Notes under the pieces: model-generated | The model's database searches: none | Told to the model about the DNA's origin: nothing | Seen by the model: the letters and a program-made list of their open reading frames with translations, nothing else | NCBI GenBank assembly: GCA_020698575.1 | Contig: CM036239.1 | Location: 47,519,763 to 47,583,762, forward strand | Source of the DNA: Bostrychus sinensis | Lineage: Eukaryota; Chordata; Actinopteri; Gobiiformes; Eleotridae | Direction of reading: 5' to 3' | Length of the DNA: 64,000 nt | Made by a program: the position numbers and the translations under genes | Part shown: piece after piece, positions 53,963 through 64,000 of the stretch | Layout: each line of letters starts with the position of its first letter | Position numbering within the stretch: position 1 is the stretch's first letter

Positions 53963-54525
53963 TTATAACAACCAGTCTTCCTTTATGGGACATGTGTAGG
54001 ACAGAATCCCATCAATCATGAGTTTGATGATCTGAGGCTGAGGGTGGAGTTCGTAAGGCCGGTCAGAGGCCTGTACCATCTCCCAGGCCTCCAACAGGAG
54101 AACATCCGTATCTTTGAACACTGCCCGGAGCACCTTGTCCCGCTGGAGAGTGTACCAGTCACTGTTGGTCAGACACCCACGCAGATTCATATCCTTCATG
54201 TTTCCTGTTCGGACAATAACTTTTGTGCCTGGAGCTCTGTTTATCAGACGTTGTATTGCTTTGCGAATGGTCATGAGCCGCTGATAGTAGACCTCCAAGG
54301 GGTAATTGCCGAAGTGAGCCCAGACACCTATGAGGACAACAGTGTTAGGTCCACCGGTCAATCTGTCCACTTCATTTGCCACATACTGCAGCTGGAACAA
54401 AAGGATATTTGAAATGCGGAGGGGAGGGCCGTGGCAGCGGAACGTCAGCAAAATGTCATTGGTGTAGTCTATGGCCATGAATGGGCCACCTTGAGCTGAA
54501 CTGTGATGGTCAAACTTCTGTAGCT
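53963..54525 (-). CDS. NXPE family protein, last exon (copy B)
   Basis: Terminal exon of 563 bases after the acceptor TTTTTCTTTTTCAG, ending at a natural stop. It encodes the C-terminal PC-esterase half: GGPFMAIDYTNDI, FRCHGPPL, QLQYVANEVD, VVLIGVWAHF, VYYQRLMTIRKAI, VIVRT, SDWYTLQRDKVLRAVF, LLLEAWEM and a conserved His in ELHPQP. It has the same length as copy A and about three quarters of the residues in common, and the C-terminus is unbroken. FRCHGPP and the SDWY block are closer to the family norm than in A, so B is the more conserved paralogue. The matching upstream exon is probably 57847-58042, although the exon phases do not fit as read. Confidence 0.85.
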
Positions 54526-54896
54526 CTGAAAAAGAAAAAGGGACACAGTTGGAATACATTGATAGCATTAAGATATTCTCAAACATCATTAGTCAAGGAA
54601 ATGAAAACACAAGTACAACAACAAGTAAAATGCATTAATCAAAGTGCATGCTAGTGTGTACTAAAAATAAATAATTGAGGACACAATAACCATTCAAAAA
54701 CACAAAACACCTTGTCCAATAGACTCACACTCTAATTTTTTAAGAAAGAACGAAATTTTCCAACTGAAATTAGGTCCGACGGCTTGAGTTCAGACTGGAG
54801 CCAAGTGGACACTTGGCCAACCTGATTTCACTTAAAATTCACAATGGTGTGTGAGGTGACTGCACACCATGTTTTTTGCTGCAATGCTTACACATG

Positions 54897-54931
54897 TATG
54901 TGTGTGTGTGTGTGTGTGTGGGGGGGGGGGG
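54897..54931. repeat. (GT)n microsatellite with G-run
   Basis: About ten GT dinucleotides followed by 11-12 G. Same composition as 3679-3729. Confidence 0.95.
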
Positions 54932-55542
54932 TTCGCATCATGTGTGTGTACACACATATATTGAATGTGCATGAAGAGATGTTTTTCATCATAAAAGCAA
55001 TGGTGAGTGTCACTAGCTGACAGACATAAATGACCATGCAAATATAAATATTTGTATTTGAACAGCTGCCATGGTTTGCCCTCCCTGGTAGAGAGGCTTG
55101 TTTCACAGCACAAATCCACAGTCTTCTTCTTTCTGAGTCAGTTTTCTCCAAAAGCCAAGTCTTGTCCCTAACCTGAGTAAACAGTGGCTTCAGCTGACAG
55201 TGAGTGGAGTAAAGTTAAACCACTGTCCTTGCCCCCCAATGGAGCATTGCCCTCCAGGTATGACGCCACTATGAAAACTATCAATATTCTTAGAATAAAC
55301 TAAAAAAAAAAAGTAAGTTCCTTCCAATTTAAAGAAACAGTTTTGATTGGTGAGGTAGAAATGACTGAACTCCAGTGGTACTTTGTTTTTTCTGGGTGGC
55401 TGAAATGTTTCTACTGGTTTCTATGAGGACTGTATAATTAACCAGTTAATGTTTTTATAGTGTTTTGGTGTGACTGTACAATAATAAAAATGTACTTTTG
55501 AAATGTCTTTTACATTTTGTTCAAGACATATCTTTTACACAG

Positions 55543-55932
55543 TAAAGGACCTTTCACATAGGATGCGGCGGGCGTCGAGCGTGGCGGTAAATTCCATTGT
55601 TTTGTATGTGAAAGTGCAGCGCTAGAGCACAGCCACTGCTGCCGAGCTGAGTGGCGCGCTGGAGTTAAAAAAAGTTCAACTTGGCTACAGCGCGCTGCTC
55701 GGCACGTCCAATCACAGAGAGAGCCTGAAAGGTTTGTTCAGACAAAGTAGAAACTGGATGTTTACTATTGTCATATTATAAAGTTAGCCGAGCTTACAGG
55801 GATGTAGCCCTCGTGCTGTGATGAGAGGATTATGGTGGTCCTGAACATTACTTTCACTGAGAGGGTAAAAGACTATCACTCAGCTCGGCGGTGAGTAGAG
55901 CGCCCGCCGCATCCAATGTGAAAGGAGCTTTA
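55543..55932. mobile_element. MITE with CCTTTCACAT...GGATGCGGCGGGCG ends
   Basis: TAAAGGACCTTTCACATAGG at the left is matched by the inverted CCAATGTGAAAGGAGCTTTA at the right. The homology continues inward through GATGCGGCGGGCG. 390 bp, no ORF. Ends fit Harbinger-type MITEs of fish. Confidence 0.75.
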
Positions 55933-57846
55933 GCCTGTAACTGTGAACATATTAGTTGCTATGTGTTAAAAAAAACAACAACAATATAGCAAGGAGCTGG
56001 ACCAGGTTTCTACCCTTTTGCTGACCTAAATGATGAAACTCCACAAACTTTCCAGGAAGTCATTCTACAGCCAAAGTGACCTTTCTGATAATCCTGGGCC
56101 ACAAACAAAGGTCCCTATTGGTTCCCTAGGCACCTCATGACAGCTCAAAGTTGACTTAAAGACCTCATAAACACCTCCAGCTAAACATTACCAAAATGTG
56201 ACAACACTACGTCCTTTTGAAACTGACCAAGTACTGAACTCTTGTTTATGACTGGACTTTCCAAAGATGACCCAAAGCATGGGCCAACACTGCCATCTTT
56301 GTGGTCGATGACACAGTTAGTCTCACGGGGAGACAATTAAATTTCTCTACTTCTCTGCTCAACAAGGTGACTTTGTTTGCATTCATGTGTTGCTTTCACA
56401 GGACAATAGCACAACTGTTTTATGAAGACTTACAATCATTGTATTTAACAACTGTTGGGTATTTGTTTCATCCACTGTTATTCACCAGTGATATTTGTAT
56501 TATGTTATCATGAAACCTTTTCTCAGTATGAGTGTAAAATGTCTTAAAACCTAGCTAATGGAAGTGGAGTATTTGAATGTGTGTCCTTGGGGATGACACT
56601 TAGTAAAGGTCATCTGATGTCCATACATCTTGCTGCGAGCAAGTGACCGCCCCTTTTGGCCCTCATTTAAATATGCCCACTCATCCACATTCTCGCTACC
56701 TTTTTCACTTTGTTCCATCCTTCTCTCCTCTTCGTTCTGTTTCGTTTTGTCGCTCTTGGTTTTATCTTCTTGTTATTTTCCCGGTGGTAGTTTTATTTTA
56801 ACACCTCTTGTCTCGTCGACGACTTCTATAGTTTCAAACCACCTCAGTATTTGTTTTGCTTTAACTAAATTTTTATTCATTTTTTATAAGTATCATTTTT
56901 GCAGTTTATTTTGGAGCCTGCCGCAGCATCTGCCAAGCGTTCGACACAGCGTCTGTCCTGACAACAGCTGTTTGATAAGTTTTCCCTTTTAAAGTTCGAG
57001 CCGCTGTGAAAAGCGTCCAACCTAACTTTCATCTTGGCATTAAAAGGACCTTGCCAACGCTCCAAGACTTTGACGCTGCCTCACGCTGTACAACAGCAAC
57101 TCCTTCCCATAGCGACGCTCACGATCGCTGATCAGGGAAGTATAACCACTGGCACTGGCGCTGTAGAGCTTCCAGAGGACCTGAGATCCCAGGACCTTGT
57201 GGAGGAGCAACCGACACCACCCTGTGGCTCGGAGAGAGACCGACGCCGTGAGACTCCACCAGCAAACGGAGCCCACTCGTCCGTCACCACCCCTCCTCCT
57301 GCTCCAGATCACCGCCAAGTAAGCAGTGCGTTTATGACAACTCAGAGTTTGCGTCAAATCTTAGGAGTTTATTTTTCACCTTTTAATACCTTACAATCGC
57401 CCATAAAATTATAAACCATGCAAATGCTCCACTACAATTAGCGTCATTAATCCTGCATAGCTGTCTTATTCAAAGCCCATCCACTTGACGTTACCTGTGC
57501 CTTTCAGTACACTATTTTACCTAAATCATGTTAAAAACTTTATGCTTAATGAAAGTTAAGTGTTCTCAATCTCTGTTTACGGAGTCCCTGCTGGTAACCC
57601 TCCCTAGACACTGGTTTTGACTGTTTAACTGAAATTATTCAGTCTAAGACTGAACATTGAGCTAAACACCTAACCCTTGTCTCTATGTCAGCATAATAAA
57701 ACAAATATATGCTACAACAACTTCATAACAACTAATAAAATCTCTACAGTTTCTTCTCCAACTGCACCAACTTGGTATCCATTTATTAAATACAGGTATG
57801 CTTTAATTTATTCTGGTAATCTGTATAAAAATAAAGTGCATCTTAC

Positions 57847-58042
57847 TTGGTAGTGTTTTTTGTGATGTATTCGTAGTACTGTCTCACAGTGGAGTCTCCA
57901 AACAGATGCAGCTGTTTTCCCTTCAGACAGGCAGTGATGACCGAAGCATTGTTGAACTGGCGGACTGTAGTGCCCCCTAGTGGTATCCATTGGTTCTTGT
58001 AATAATAGCCAGAAGGTCCAGGCCTCACCTCCTTTGAGTTAC
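57847..58042 (-). CDS. NXPE family protein, internal exon with the GDS nucleophile motif
   Basis: Exon of 196 bases between acceptor CATTGTTCAG and donor CCAA-GTAAGA (minus strand). It encodes about 65 residues ending with CLKGKQLHLFGDSTVRQYYEY. GDST(V/I)RQ is the hallmark of NXPE proteins; its serine is the predicted nucleophile of the GDSL/SGNH-like PC-esterase domain. It should join the last exon (copy B) to give ...YITKNTT-x-ELQKF. As read, however, this exon ends with two bases of a codon while exon B requires one, so direct splicing shifts the frame. Either two bases were lost at the donor, a small exon lies between, or the gene is dead. Further upstream exons are not found before 64000. 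Confidence 0.8.
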
Positions 58043-58059
58043 CTGAACAATGGACGAGA

Positions 58060-58120
58060 TAGATTCTACTCATATATATATATACTACCTACTTATTATT
58101 ATTATTGTATATATATAATT
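58060..58120. repeat. TA/TAA microsatellite at the 3' end of LINE copy 3
   Basis: CATATATATATATACTACC, then ATTATTATTATTG and TATATATATAATT. A mixed TA and TAA array next to the LINE 3' terminus. Confidence 0.85.
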
Positions 58121-61010
58121 GTCCTCTCGCCCTCCGTGGGCGGTTTCATCCATCCAAGCTCGGGTCCTCTACCAGAGGCCTGGGAGCTTGAGGGTTCTGC
58201 GCAGTATCTTTGCTGTTCCTAGGACTGCGCTCTTCTGGACTGAGATGTCTGATGTTTTTCCTGGGATCTGCTGTAGCCACTCTTCCAGTTTGGGGTTACT
58301 GCCCGAGTGCTCCGATGACCACGGGCACCACTGTTGCCTTCACGTTCCAGGCCTTCTCCAGTTCTTCTTTGAGGCCTTTGTACTTCTCCAGTTTCTCGTG
58401 TTCCTTTTTCCTGATGTTACAAGCGCTTGGTATTGCGATGTCAACCACAACGGCTTTCCTCTGCTGTTTGTCCATCACCACAATGTCCGGTTGGTTCGCC
58501 ACAACCATTTTGTCTGTCTGGATCTGGAAGTCCCACAGGATCTAGCTCGGTCATTCTCTATCACCTTTGGAGGTGTTTCCCATCTTGACCTCGGGGCCTT
58601 CCAGACTGTATTCTGCACAGATGTTCCTGTACACTATACCAGCCACTTGGTTATGACGCTCCATGTATGCTTTCCCTGCCAGCATCTTACAGCCTGCAGT
58701 TATGTGTTGGATTGTCTCAGGGGCCTCGTTGCACAGTCTGCATCTGGGTCTTGTCTTGTATGGTAGATCTTGGCCTCTATTGCTCTGGTGCTCAAGGCCT
58801 GCTCCTGTGCAGCCATGATCAGTGCCTCTGTGCTGTCCTTCAGTCCAGCCCTTTCTAGCCATTGGTAGGATTTCTCGATGTCAGCCACTTCAGTTATCTG
58901 TCGATGGTACATCCCATGTAGGGGCTTTTCCTCCCATGATGGTTCCTCCAGCACCTCGTCCTCTGTTTTCCACTGCCTGAGACATTCACTGAGAACTTCA
59001 TCTGTTGAGGCTATCTTCCTGATGTAGTCAAGGATCTTGGATGTTTCATCCTGGACAGTGGTTTTGACACTCACTAGTCCTCTGCCTCCTTCCTTGCGCT
59101 TAGTGTACAGTCTCAGGGTGCTGGATTTGGGGTGGAACCCTCCATGCATGGTTAGGAGCTTTCGTGTTTTCACATCTGTGGTCTGAATCTCTTCCTTTGG
59201 CCAGCTTATTATTCCCGCAGGGTATCTGATGACCGGCAGGGCATAGCTGTTGATTGCCCGGACTTTGTTCTTGCCATTGAGCTGACTCCTTAGGACTTGC
59301 CTTACTCGTTGGAGGTATTTGGCTGTGGCTGCTTTTCTTGTGGCCTGGTCCAGGTTGCCATTTGCTTGTTGGATTCCAAGGTACTTGTAGCTGTCCTCAA
59401 TGTCTGCTATTCTGCCGTCTGGGAGTGGGACCCCCACTGTATGGACTACCTTCCCTCTCTTTGTCACCAATCCGCCCACACTTCTCAAGTCCGAATGACA
59501 TTCCGATGTTCATTGCTGTAGATCCTGGTTGTGTGGATCAGTGAGTCAATGTCTCTCTCACTCTTGGCGTACAGCTTGATATCATCCATGTAGAGGAGGT
59601 GACTGATGGTGGCCCCGTTCCTGAGTCGGTACCCATAGCCAGTTTTGGTGATTATCTGGCTGAGGGGTTCAGACCTATGCAGAACAGCAGCGGGGACAGA
59701 GCATCTCCTTGGTATATCCCACATTTGATGGACACTTGTGCAATTGGCTTGCAGTTGGCCTCAAGGGTGGTCTTCCACTGCCTCATCGAGTTTGCAATGA
59801 AGGCTCTTAGAGTCCTGTTGATGTTATACATCTCCAAGCATTCCATGATCCACGTGTGTGGCATTGAGTCATAGGCTTTCTTGTAATCAATCCAGGCGGT
59901 GCACAGATTAGTGTGTCTGGCTTTGCAATCCTGAGCAACTGTTCTATCTACCAGCAGCTGGTGTTTAGCACCTCTGGTGTTTTTACCAATGCCCTTCTGT
60001 GCTGTGTTCATGTATTGATCCATGTGCCCGTAGGTGTGGATCATGTCAGGCCCTGGTGCTGTCCAGTTTTTCATACCTGAGACTCTTTGTTGGATGTCTG
60101 CCACTGTGATGGTTACTGGTTCTTGTTCAGGGAGGTTGCTGTGATCTGCTCTTAGATCCTCCAGCCACTGTGCACTGTTGTTGTGTGACGCCTCCTTCTC
60201 CCATATGCCTTTCCAGTATTGTTCAGTCTCCATCCTTGGTGGGTCTGCTCTGTTGTTATTACCTTGCCACTGAGAGTACACTTTAGCTGGTTGAGTTGAG
60301 AACAGCCGGTTTATTCGCCTTGCTTCGATTTCTCTCGTGTACCTCTTTAGTCGGGTGGCCAAGGCTTGGAGTCTTTGCTTGGCAGTTTCCAGTGCTTCAG
60401 GTATGGACATCTTGCTGTACCTCTTGGGTGCTTGTTGTTTCATTGCACCTTTCTGGAGCTCTGACAGTTGGCTCACTTCTCTCCGAGTTACCTTGATTTT
60501 AGCTTCTAACCTTCTTTTCCATGGTGGATATGGATCTTTATGGTTGCTCTTTGGTTGATAGCCAAGCTCCTCAAGGATCACTGCTGCTGAAGTGTATATC
60601 AGCTCATTGGTTTCAGTGATGGTCATCGTAGGTATTGTTCCCAAAGCTGCATTCACATCTTCCAGGAGACTTTCTGAAGGTACTTCACTCAGCCTGTGTA
60701 ACTGGTGTCGGGGTTGCCTGGTCTCCATTTTAGCCATGATCTTATCTCTCAGGTCAGTTGCTGCCTCGCTCAGCTCGATGGTGCTTATTGGGGCTTCGTA
60801 CCCAAATTCTGGATGGGGAGTTGGTGTTAACTCCCCTCTGACCTTGCGTCCTGGCTCCCCCTTGCCGTAGCATATGTGTTGTATCTCATCAATCTCAAGT
60901 TGTGAAAGCAGGTGCCGCTTGTGGATGTTGGAACACTGAGCTACTAGTTGTTTAGCAGTGAGTGTTGATTGTGGGTTTCGAAGTTGCCATATTTCCCACA
61001 TTCTCTTCAT
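58117..61010 (-). mobile_element. R4/Dong-type LINE, copy 3 (most complete)
   Basis: Minus strand. The long frame that reads through to 59652 contributes, from about 61000 down, the N-terminal region (MKRMWEIWQLRNPQ, a coiled basic stretch), the PGPDMIHTY block, then motif A KKAYDSMPHTW and motif B GIYQGDALSPLLF. A deletion of about 60 codons lies between PGPDMIHTY and the following HMDQYMNTAQKG. Frames 59724-59485 and 59488-58700 bring YMDD, thumb and HGGFHPKSS. 58862-58551 and 58508-58296 bring the CRLC...H...C motif and the PDIVVMDK endonuclease. At least four frameshifts occur. The 5' end abuts a broken NXPE exon at 61016. Confidence 0.87.
59652..61010 (-). pseudogene. LINE copy 3 ORF, N-terminal half with RT motifs A and B
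   Basis: About 450 codons of LINE sequence within a 540-codon open frame. The first 85 or so codons of that frame (61274-61011) are shifted NXPE-derived sequence and do not belong to the LINE. The region preceding the RT is rich in glutamine, arginine and glutamate (TRREVSQLSELQKG, LETAKQRLQALATRLKRY). PEQEPVTITVADI and SGMKNWTAPGPDMIHTY correspond to the finger region found in all R4-like RTs. The frame ends in NPSAR because of a one-base loss in the CCCCTCAG context (GLNPLSQ in the other copies). Confidence 0.75.
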
Positions 61011-61016
61011 GTAACC

Positions 61017-61390
61017 CTGGAGAATGTACCAATACTGTAGTTCAAACTTATATTCAGATCCACGTCCCTCAGGTTTCACAGTTCGGACAATGACTTTTCT
61101 GTCTGGAGCTCTTTTTTTCAGACCTTGTATTGCTTTGCGAATGGTCATGAGCCGCTGATAGTAGACCTCCAGGGAAACAGGCAAGTGAGCCCAGACCCTA
61201 TGAGACAACGGTGTTAGCTCCACCAGGCAATCTGTCCACTTCATTTGCCACATATGAATATGGGACACAGGCATAAATTGAAAGAGATGGGATGGCCATG
61301 GCTGCGGTACGTCACCATAATGTCATTATGTAAGTCTATGGCCATGAATGGGCCACATTGAGCTGCAAGTGCTTGTTGAACTTCTGTAAT
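61017..61390 (-). pseudogene. NXPE last-exon fragment (copy C)
   Basis: Corresponds to 40757-41139 of copy A but carries about ten one- to three-base losses and gains within 370 bases (for example CCAATACTG for CCAATTACTG, CATATGAATA for CATACTGAATA). The reading frame is therefore scrambled. The 3' third of the exon is missing: the sequence switches at 61016 to the 5' end of LINE copy 3. It is a pseudogene if real. The density and type of indels also fit uncorrected long-read errors. Confidence 0.8.
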
Positions 61391-61700
61391 TCTGAAAAGA
61401 AAAAGGGACACAGTTGGAATACAGTAACAGTATTAAAGACATCCACAAGCATCATTTGTCTGATGTGTAACTATAGCCTGTCAGCCATCCTAAGATTTTT
61501 CTATTTTTTAAAATAATTAATTGGTCCTCATGGTATAACTTGGATTTACAAGAACAGGTGGACAGAAATTAAACTATCTAAAACTATAAAGAAATTAGAT
61601 CAATGTGCAACCAATTAGAAAGAGGGGCAGTATCAAGTGATATCTGCATTTCACCCATGGATATTTTATGGAACAGGATAGTGAGTGACGCCATGACCAC

Positions 61701-62089
61701 TGTAGTGGAAATTCATTAATTCCTGTGTTATCCTACTGTCATTTTATTGTCTGAGCTTAGTGCTGTACAAGGACTAAGACATGGGTAGCAGCTGTAAGGC
61801 CAAAGGATGTTGTGTCTTAGTGCACACGAGGCTAGGACATGGCGTCTTCTTATAAGATTAGAGCAAAAGTCTTAAGATATGCTTGTGACTCTGGGACACG
61901 GACTCTTTTCCTGTGTATGCCTAGTGTAAAACCTACCTTCTGCTAAGGGGGAGAGGAACACTCTGCATCTCTCCTTTGTGCCGTGTGTCTCCTTGTGCAC
62001 AAGTAAATTAAAGACAACTTGCTGATTGACCCAGACCCTGTATTCTTGTCCAAGTATCTCTATCAAAAATTTCCAAAACAATCACCACA
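61701..62089 (+). repeat. Candidate LTR, duplicate of 41457-41840
   Basis: Same TGTAGTGGAA start and CACCACA end. Carried along in the segmental duplication and not an independent insertion. Confidence 0.35.
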
Positions 62090-62372
62090 TGTGATTTTTC
62101 TGCAGAAGTTTCACGGAACGGCCACTAATTAAATTGGCATCAGTAGGAGAGGGGTCAAGGTCATATTATAACATCCTGGTTTCACCAAGGGACAAAACTA
62201 AAATGCTGTGCACACAGCAGACAATGAGGTATATTAAGTTTTTAAATGGTCAGGACTTCTGGGTGGTGCAGGAACGGTATGGACGTATAGCTTGGAGCTC
62301 TGCGGTGGTTAATAAAAATACCTGGTGAGATAACTCAATAATACTCATAATTATAACGTTTTGACAGAGAAA

Positions 62373-63410
62373 ATGCCCAAACAACAGGGAAATGTTGACC
62401 AAAGGGAGAGGGCAGCGACGACATGCTAACTCTGCTCCAGGAGATGCTAACATGGCCGCCCCAGTAGGTAAGCTGTTTGGGGCCTGGTGTTTCTTTCTAA
62501 TGAGCTACGGGACTTTAAAAAAGATATGAGCAGAACTGGGCAATTTTAAAAATGAAGTGAGGACATCTATTAAGGAAGACTTAAACAGTTAAAAAAGATG
62601 TACGATAGCAATTGCAAAGCCAGAATGCTATCATAGCTGATGCCCAAGCAGTATAGCAGACCTCGAGGTGGCGTGCCTTGAAATGAAAGATCCATTGCTT
62701 ACTATGATTAAACAAAACAGTGAGATGCATGACAAGATTGTGGACTTAGAAAGTTGGGCCGGAGAAAACAAATATGAATCTATGGGGTGCTAGAGAAGAA
62801 AGAATCCTTGCCTGGAAAATCAGAATGATATGTTTCTGTATTATTATACAAAGAATATCAGTCTGGTCGCCGTCCGCCGTGGTTGGATTCAAATCCCAAC
62901 CGTATCGTGCATTTTGCATTGATTTAAGTCACGTGTTCTTTGCGAGCAGCGTCTCAACAACAACAATCAAGATGGCGACCGAGGAGCCAGAGTTTGTTTC
63001 ATTCAGCAGTAAATTCTGTTTTAAAAAACATAAACAAAACTATTGAGTCATTAAAACCACAGCAGCTTACAGCACTAGAAGCCTTTATCTAAAAAAAAAG
63101 ATGTTTCGCATGCTTACTTTCTTGTCGCTTTGTTAATGTCACGTCTGCCATTTTCTGTTTGGCTTACTCCGCTGTCAGTTACTCGGTTTGCTCCGCTATA
63201 GAAATTGAACTGATTCAGTAGCGACCAGACTCATCACTGGTACAGCGGTGAAGCTGGAATTCCAGGCAAGTCAAATCCATCCCTGATTTGGTTCAGAATT
63301 GCTGAAACACACTTCAAGTTACACGGAGGTTCAACTTCAAATGCAGCGTCAATAGAGCATTGATTCCCAAACCAGCCCTTGCTGCCCCTCCCAGGTCAAT
63401 AATCGTCATT
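62373..63410 (+). pseudogene. L1-like ORF1 remnant, duplicate copy
   Basis: Counterpart of 42129-43215, starting at the same ATG (MPKQQGNVDQ) but frameshifted after about 12 codons (AAAGGGAGAG for AAATGGGAGAG) and repeatedly thereafter. It is interrupted by the same MITE at 62860-63231. No function expected. Confidence 0.75.
62860..63231. mobile_element. MITE with AGTCTGGTCGC ends, duplicate copy
   Basis: Same element at the same position in the ORF1 remnant as 42627-43006, eight bases shorter through small deletions. Confidence 0.7.
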
Positions 63411-63514
63411 TCCTCCAGTTCTAGGTTAAATATCCATATACTCATTTCAGGGGATAACATGGGTTAAGCAAGACTCTGTGAGCACCAATAAGCGGGGTTT
63501 AATTTCCATCCATC

Positions 63515-64000
63515 CATCTTCTTCCTCACAATACGTTGGGTCTGCTGAGTCTGTCGGCTCCTCCTCCACCAGTGGATCCAAATCATCACCAGGTGGTGAT
63601 CAGTAACAGCTCAGCCCCTCTCTTCAACCGAGTGTCCAAGACACACACCAAGGTCAGATGACACGACAACAAACTCAATCATTGACCTCTGGCCTAGGGA
63701 GTTTCCCTGTGCCCTGTGCACATGGACACCTTGTGCTTGAACATGGTGTTGTTATGGAACAAACTGTGGCAAGCACAGAAGTCCATAACAGAACACTGCT
63801 CAGGTTCACATCAGGGAGGCTGTTTCCTCCCAATCACACCCCGTCCAGGTGTCACTGTAGCTGCCCATGTGAGCGTTGAAGTCCCCCAGTAGACGACAGA
63901 GTCCCCAGTTGGAGCACTTTCCAGCACCCCTCCCAGGGACTCACTAGAAAGGCCAGGTACTCTACACTGCTGTTCGGCCCGTAAGCCAGAAACAACAGTG
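63515..64000 (-). pseudogene. LINE AP-endonuclease fragment, duplicate copy (cut by window end)
   Basis: Counterpart of 43270-43990. The GDFNAH region lies at about 63865-63890 (plus strand GCGTTGAAGTCCCCCAG), with frameshifts on both sides. It extends beyond base 64000. Confidence 0.7.

Larger units (their letters stand above)
54526..57846. other. Presumed intron of NXPE copy B
   Basis: Holds a GT microsatellite (54897), a MITE (55543-55932) and otherwise unremarkable DNA. 56630-57420 has two adjacent plus-strand ORFs with moderate GC; the second (57034-57414) is threonine/proline-rich, with a possible donor CAAGTAAGC at 57317. I recognise neither. They may be the 5' part of an unrelated mobile element. 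Confidence 0.5.
61017..64000. repeat. Segmental duplication, copy 2 (continues past the window)
   Basis: Collinear with 40757-43990 throughout. Differences are dominated by single-base deletions, many in runs of two or more equal bases, with fewer substitutions clustered around 61840-62200. The second copy is about 250 bases shorter. Confidence 0.9.

Noticed and set aside
59652..61274. 540-codon ORF as a single fusion protein (NXPE plus LINE)
   Set aside because: The first 85 or so codons are NXPE exon sequence in a wrong frame, joined across a repeat or assembly junction. Only the LINE part is meaningful.
1..64000. CRISPR array or bacterial operon interpretation of the repeats
   Set aside because: The repeats are contiguous without spacers, exons have GT/AG introns and mobile elements are of eukaryotic classes.

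Overview
The window is animal nuclear DNA, almost certainly from a teleost fish. Introns with GT/AG borders interrupt coding exons, no bacterial gene order is seen, and the repeats are a typical fish mixture: L2- and L1-like LINEs, R4/Dong-type LINEs, Penelope, piggyBac, hAT- and Harbinger-like MITEs, LTR elements and long microsatellites. The only recognisable host genes belong to the NXPE family (neurexophilin plus PC-esterase domain), which is expanded in fish. I could not identify the species.

Layout. 1-7.5 kb: hAT-like and LINE scraps, a 32-bp fold-back, a degenerate minisatellite and AT-rich DNA. 7.5-18.7 kb: remains of an endogenous retrovirus (integrase C-terminus, presumed env, 3' LTR), split by a young LTR retrotransposon on the minus strand (8128-17417, 4-bp target duplication). 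That element has an unbroken 1252-codon gag-protease-integrase-start frame but no reverse transcriptase. 18.9-22.3 kb: a LINE scrap, a Penelope-like element tail with a GIY-YIG domain and a hammerhead-like motif, and a decayed piggyBac. 23.16-29.59 kb: a 6.4-kb minisatellite with a 20-bp unit. 30.1-31.5 kb: a GC-rich, proline-rich VNTR reading frame attached to an LTR. 31.9-33.5 kb: tails of an L1-like and an L2-like LINE back to back. 35-39.4 kb: an exon-like fragment and several DNA transposons.

40.5-64 kb: the NXPE region, minus strand. It has one complete last exon at 40577-41139 (A), another at 53963-54525 (B) with a GDS-motif exon at 57847-58042, and a damaged piece at 61017-61390 (C). 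A and C lie in a segmental duplication of at least 3 kb (40757-43990 and 61017-64000). Three copies of one R4-clade LINE sit at 44.4-46.1, 50.0-52.3 and 58.1-61.0 kb, each with its 3' end against a TA-rich microsatellite.

The genes do not form a pathway. The window shows a tandem esterase gene family being broken up by mobile elements of nearly every eukaryotic class. I found no tRNA, rRNA or CRISPR. The most unusual items are the hammerhead-like fold in the Penelope tail, the RT-less but open LTR-element frame, the microsatellite-associated LINE ends, and the minisatellite that is open in three frames.
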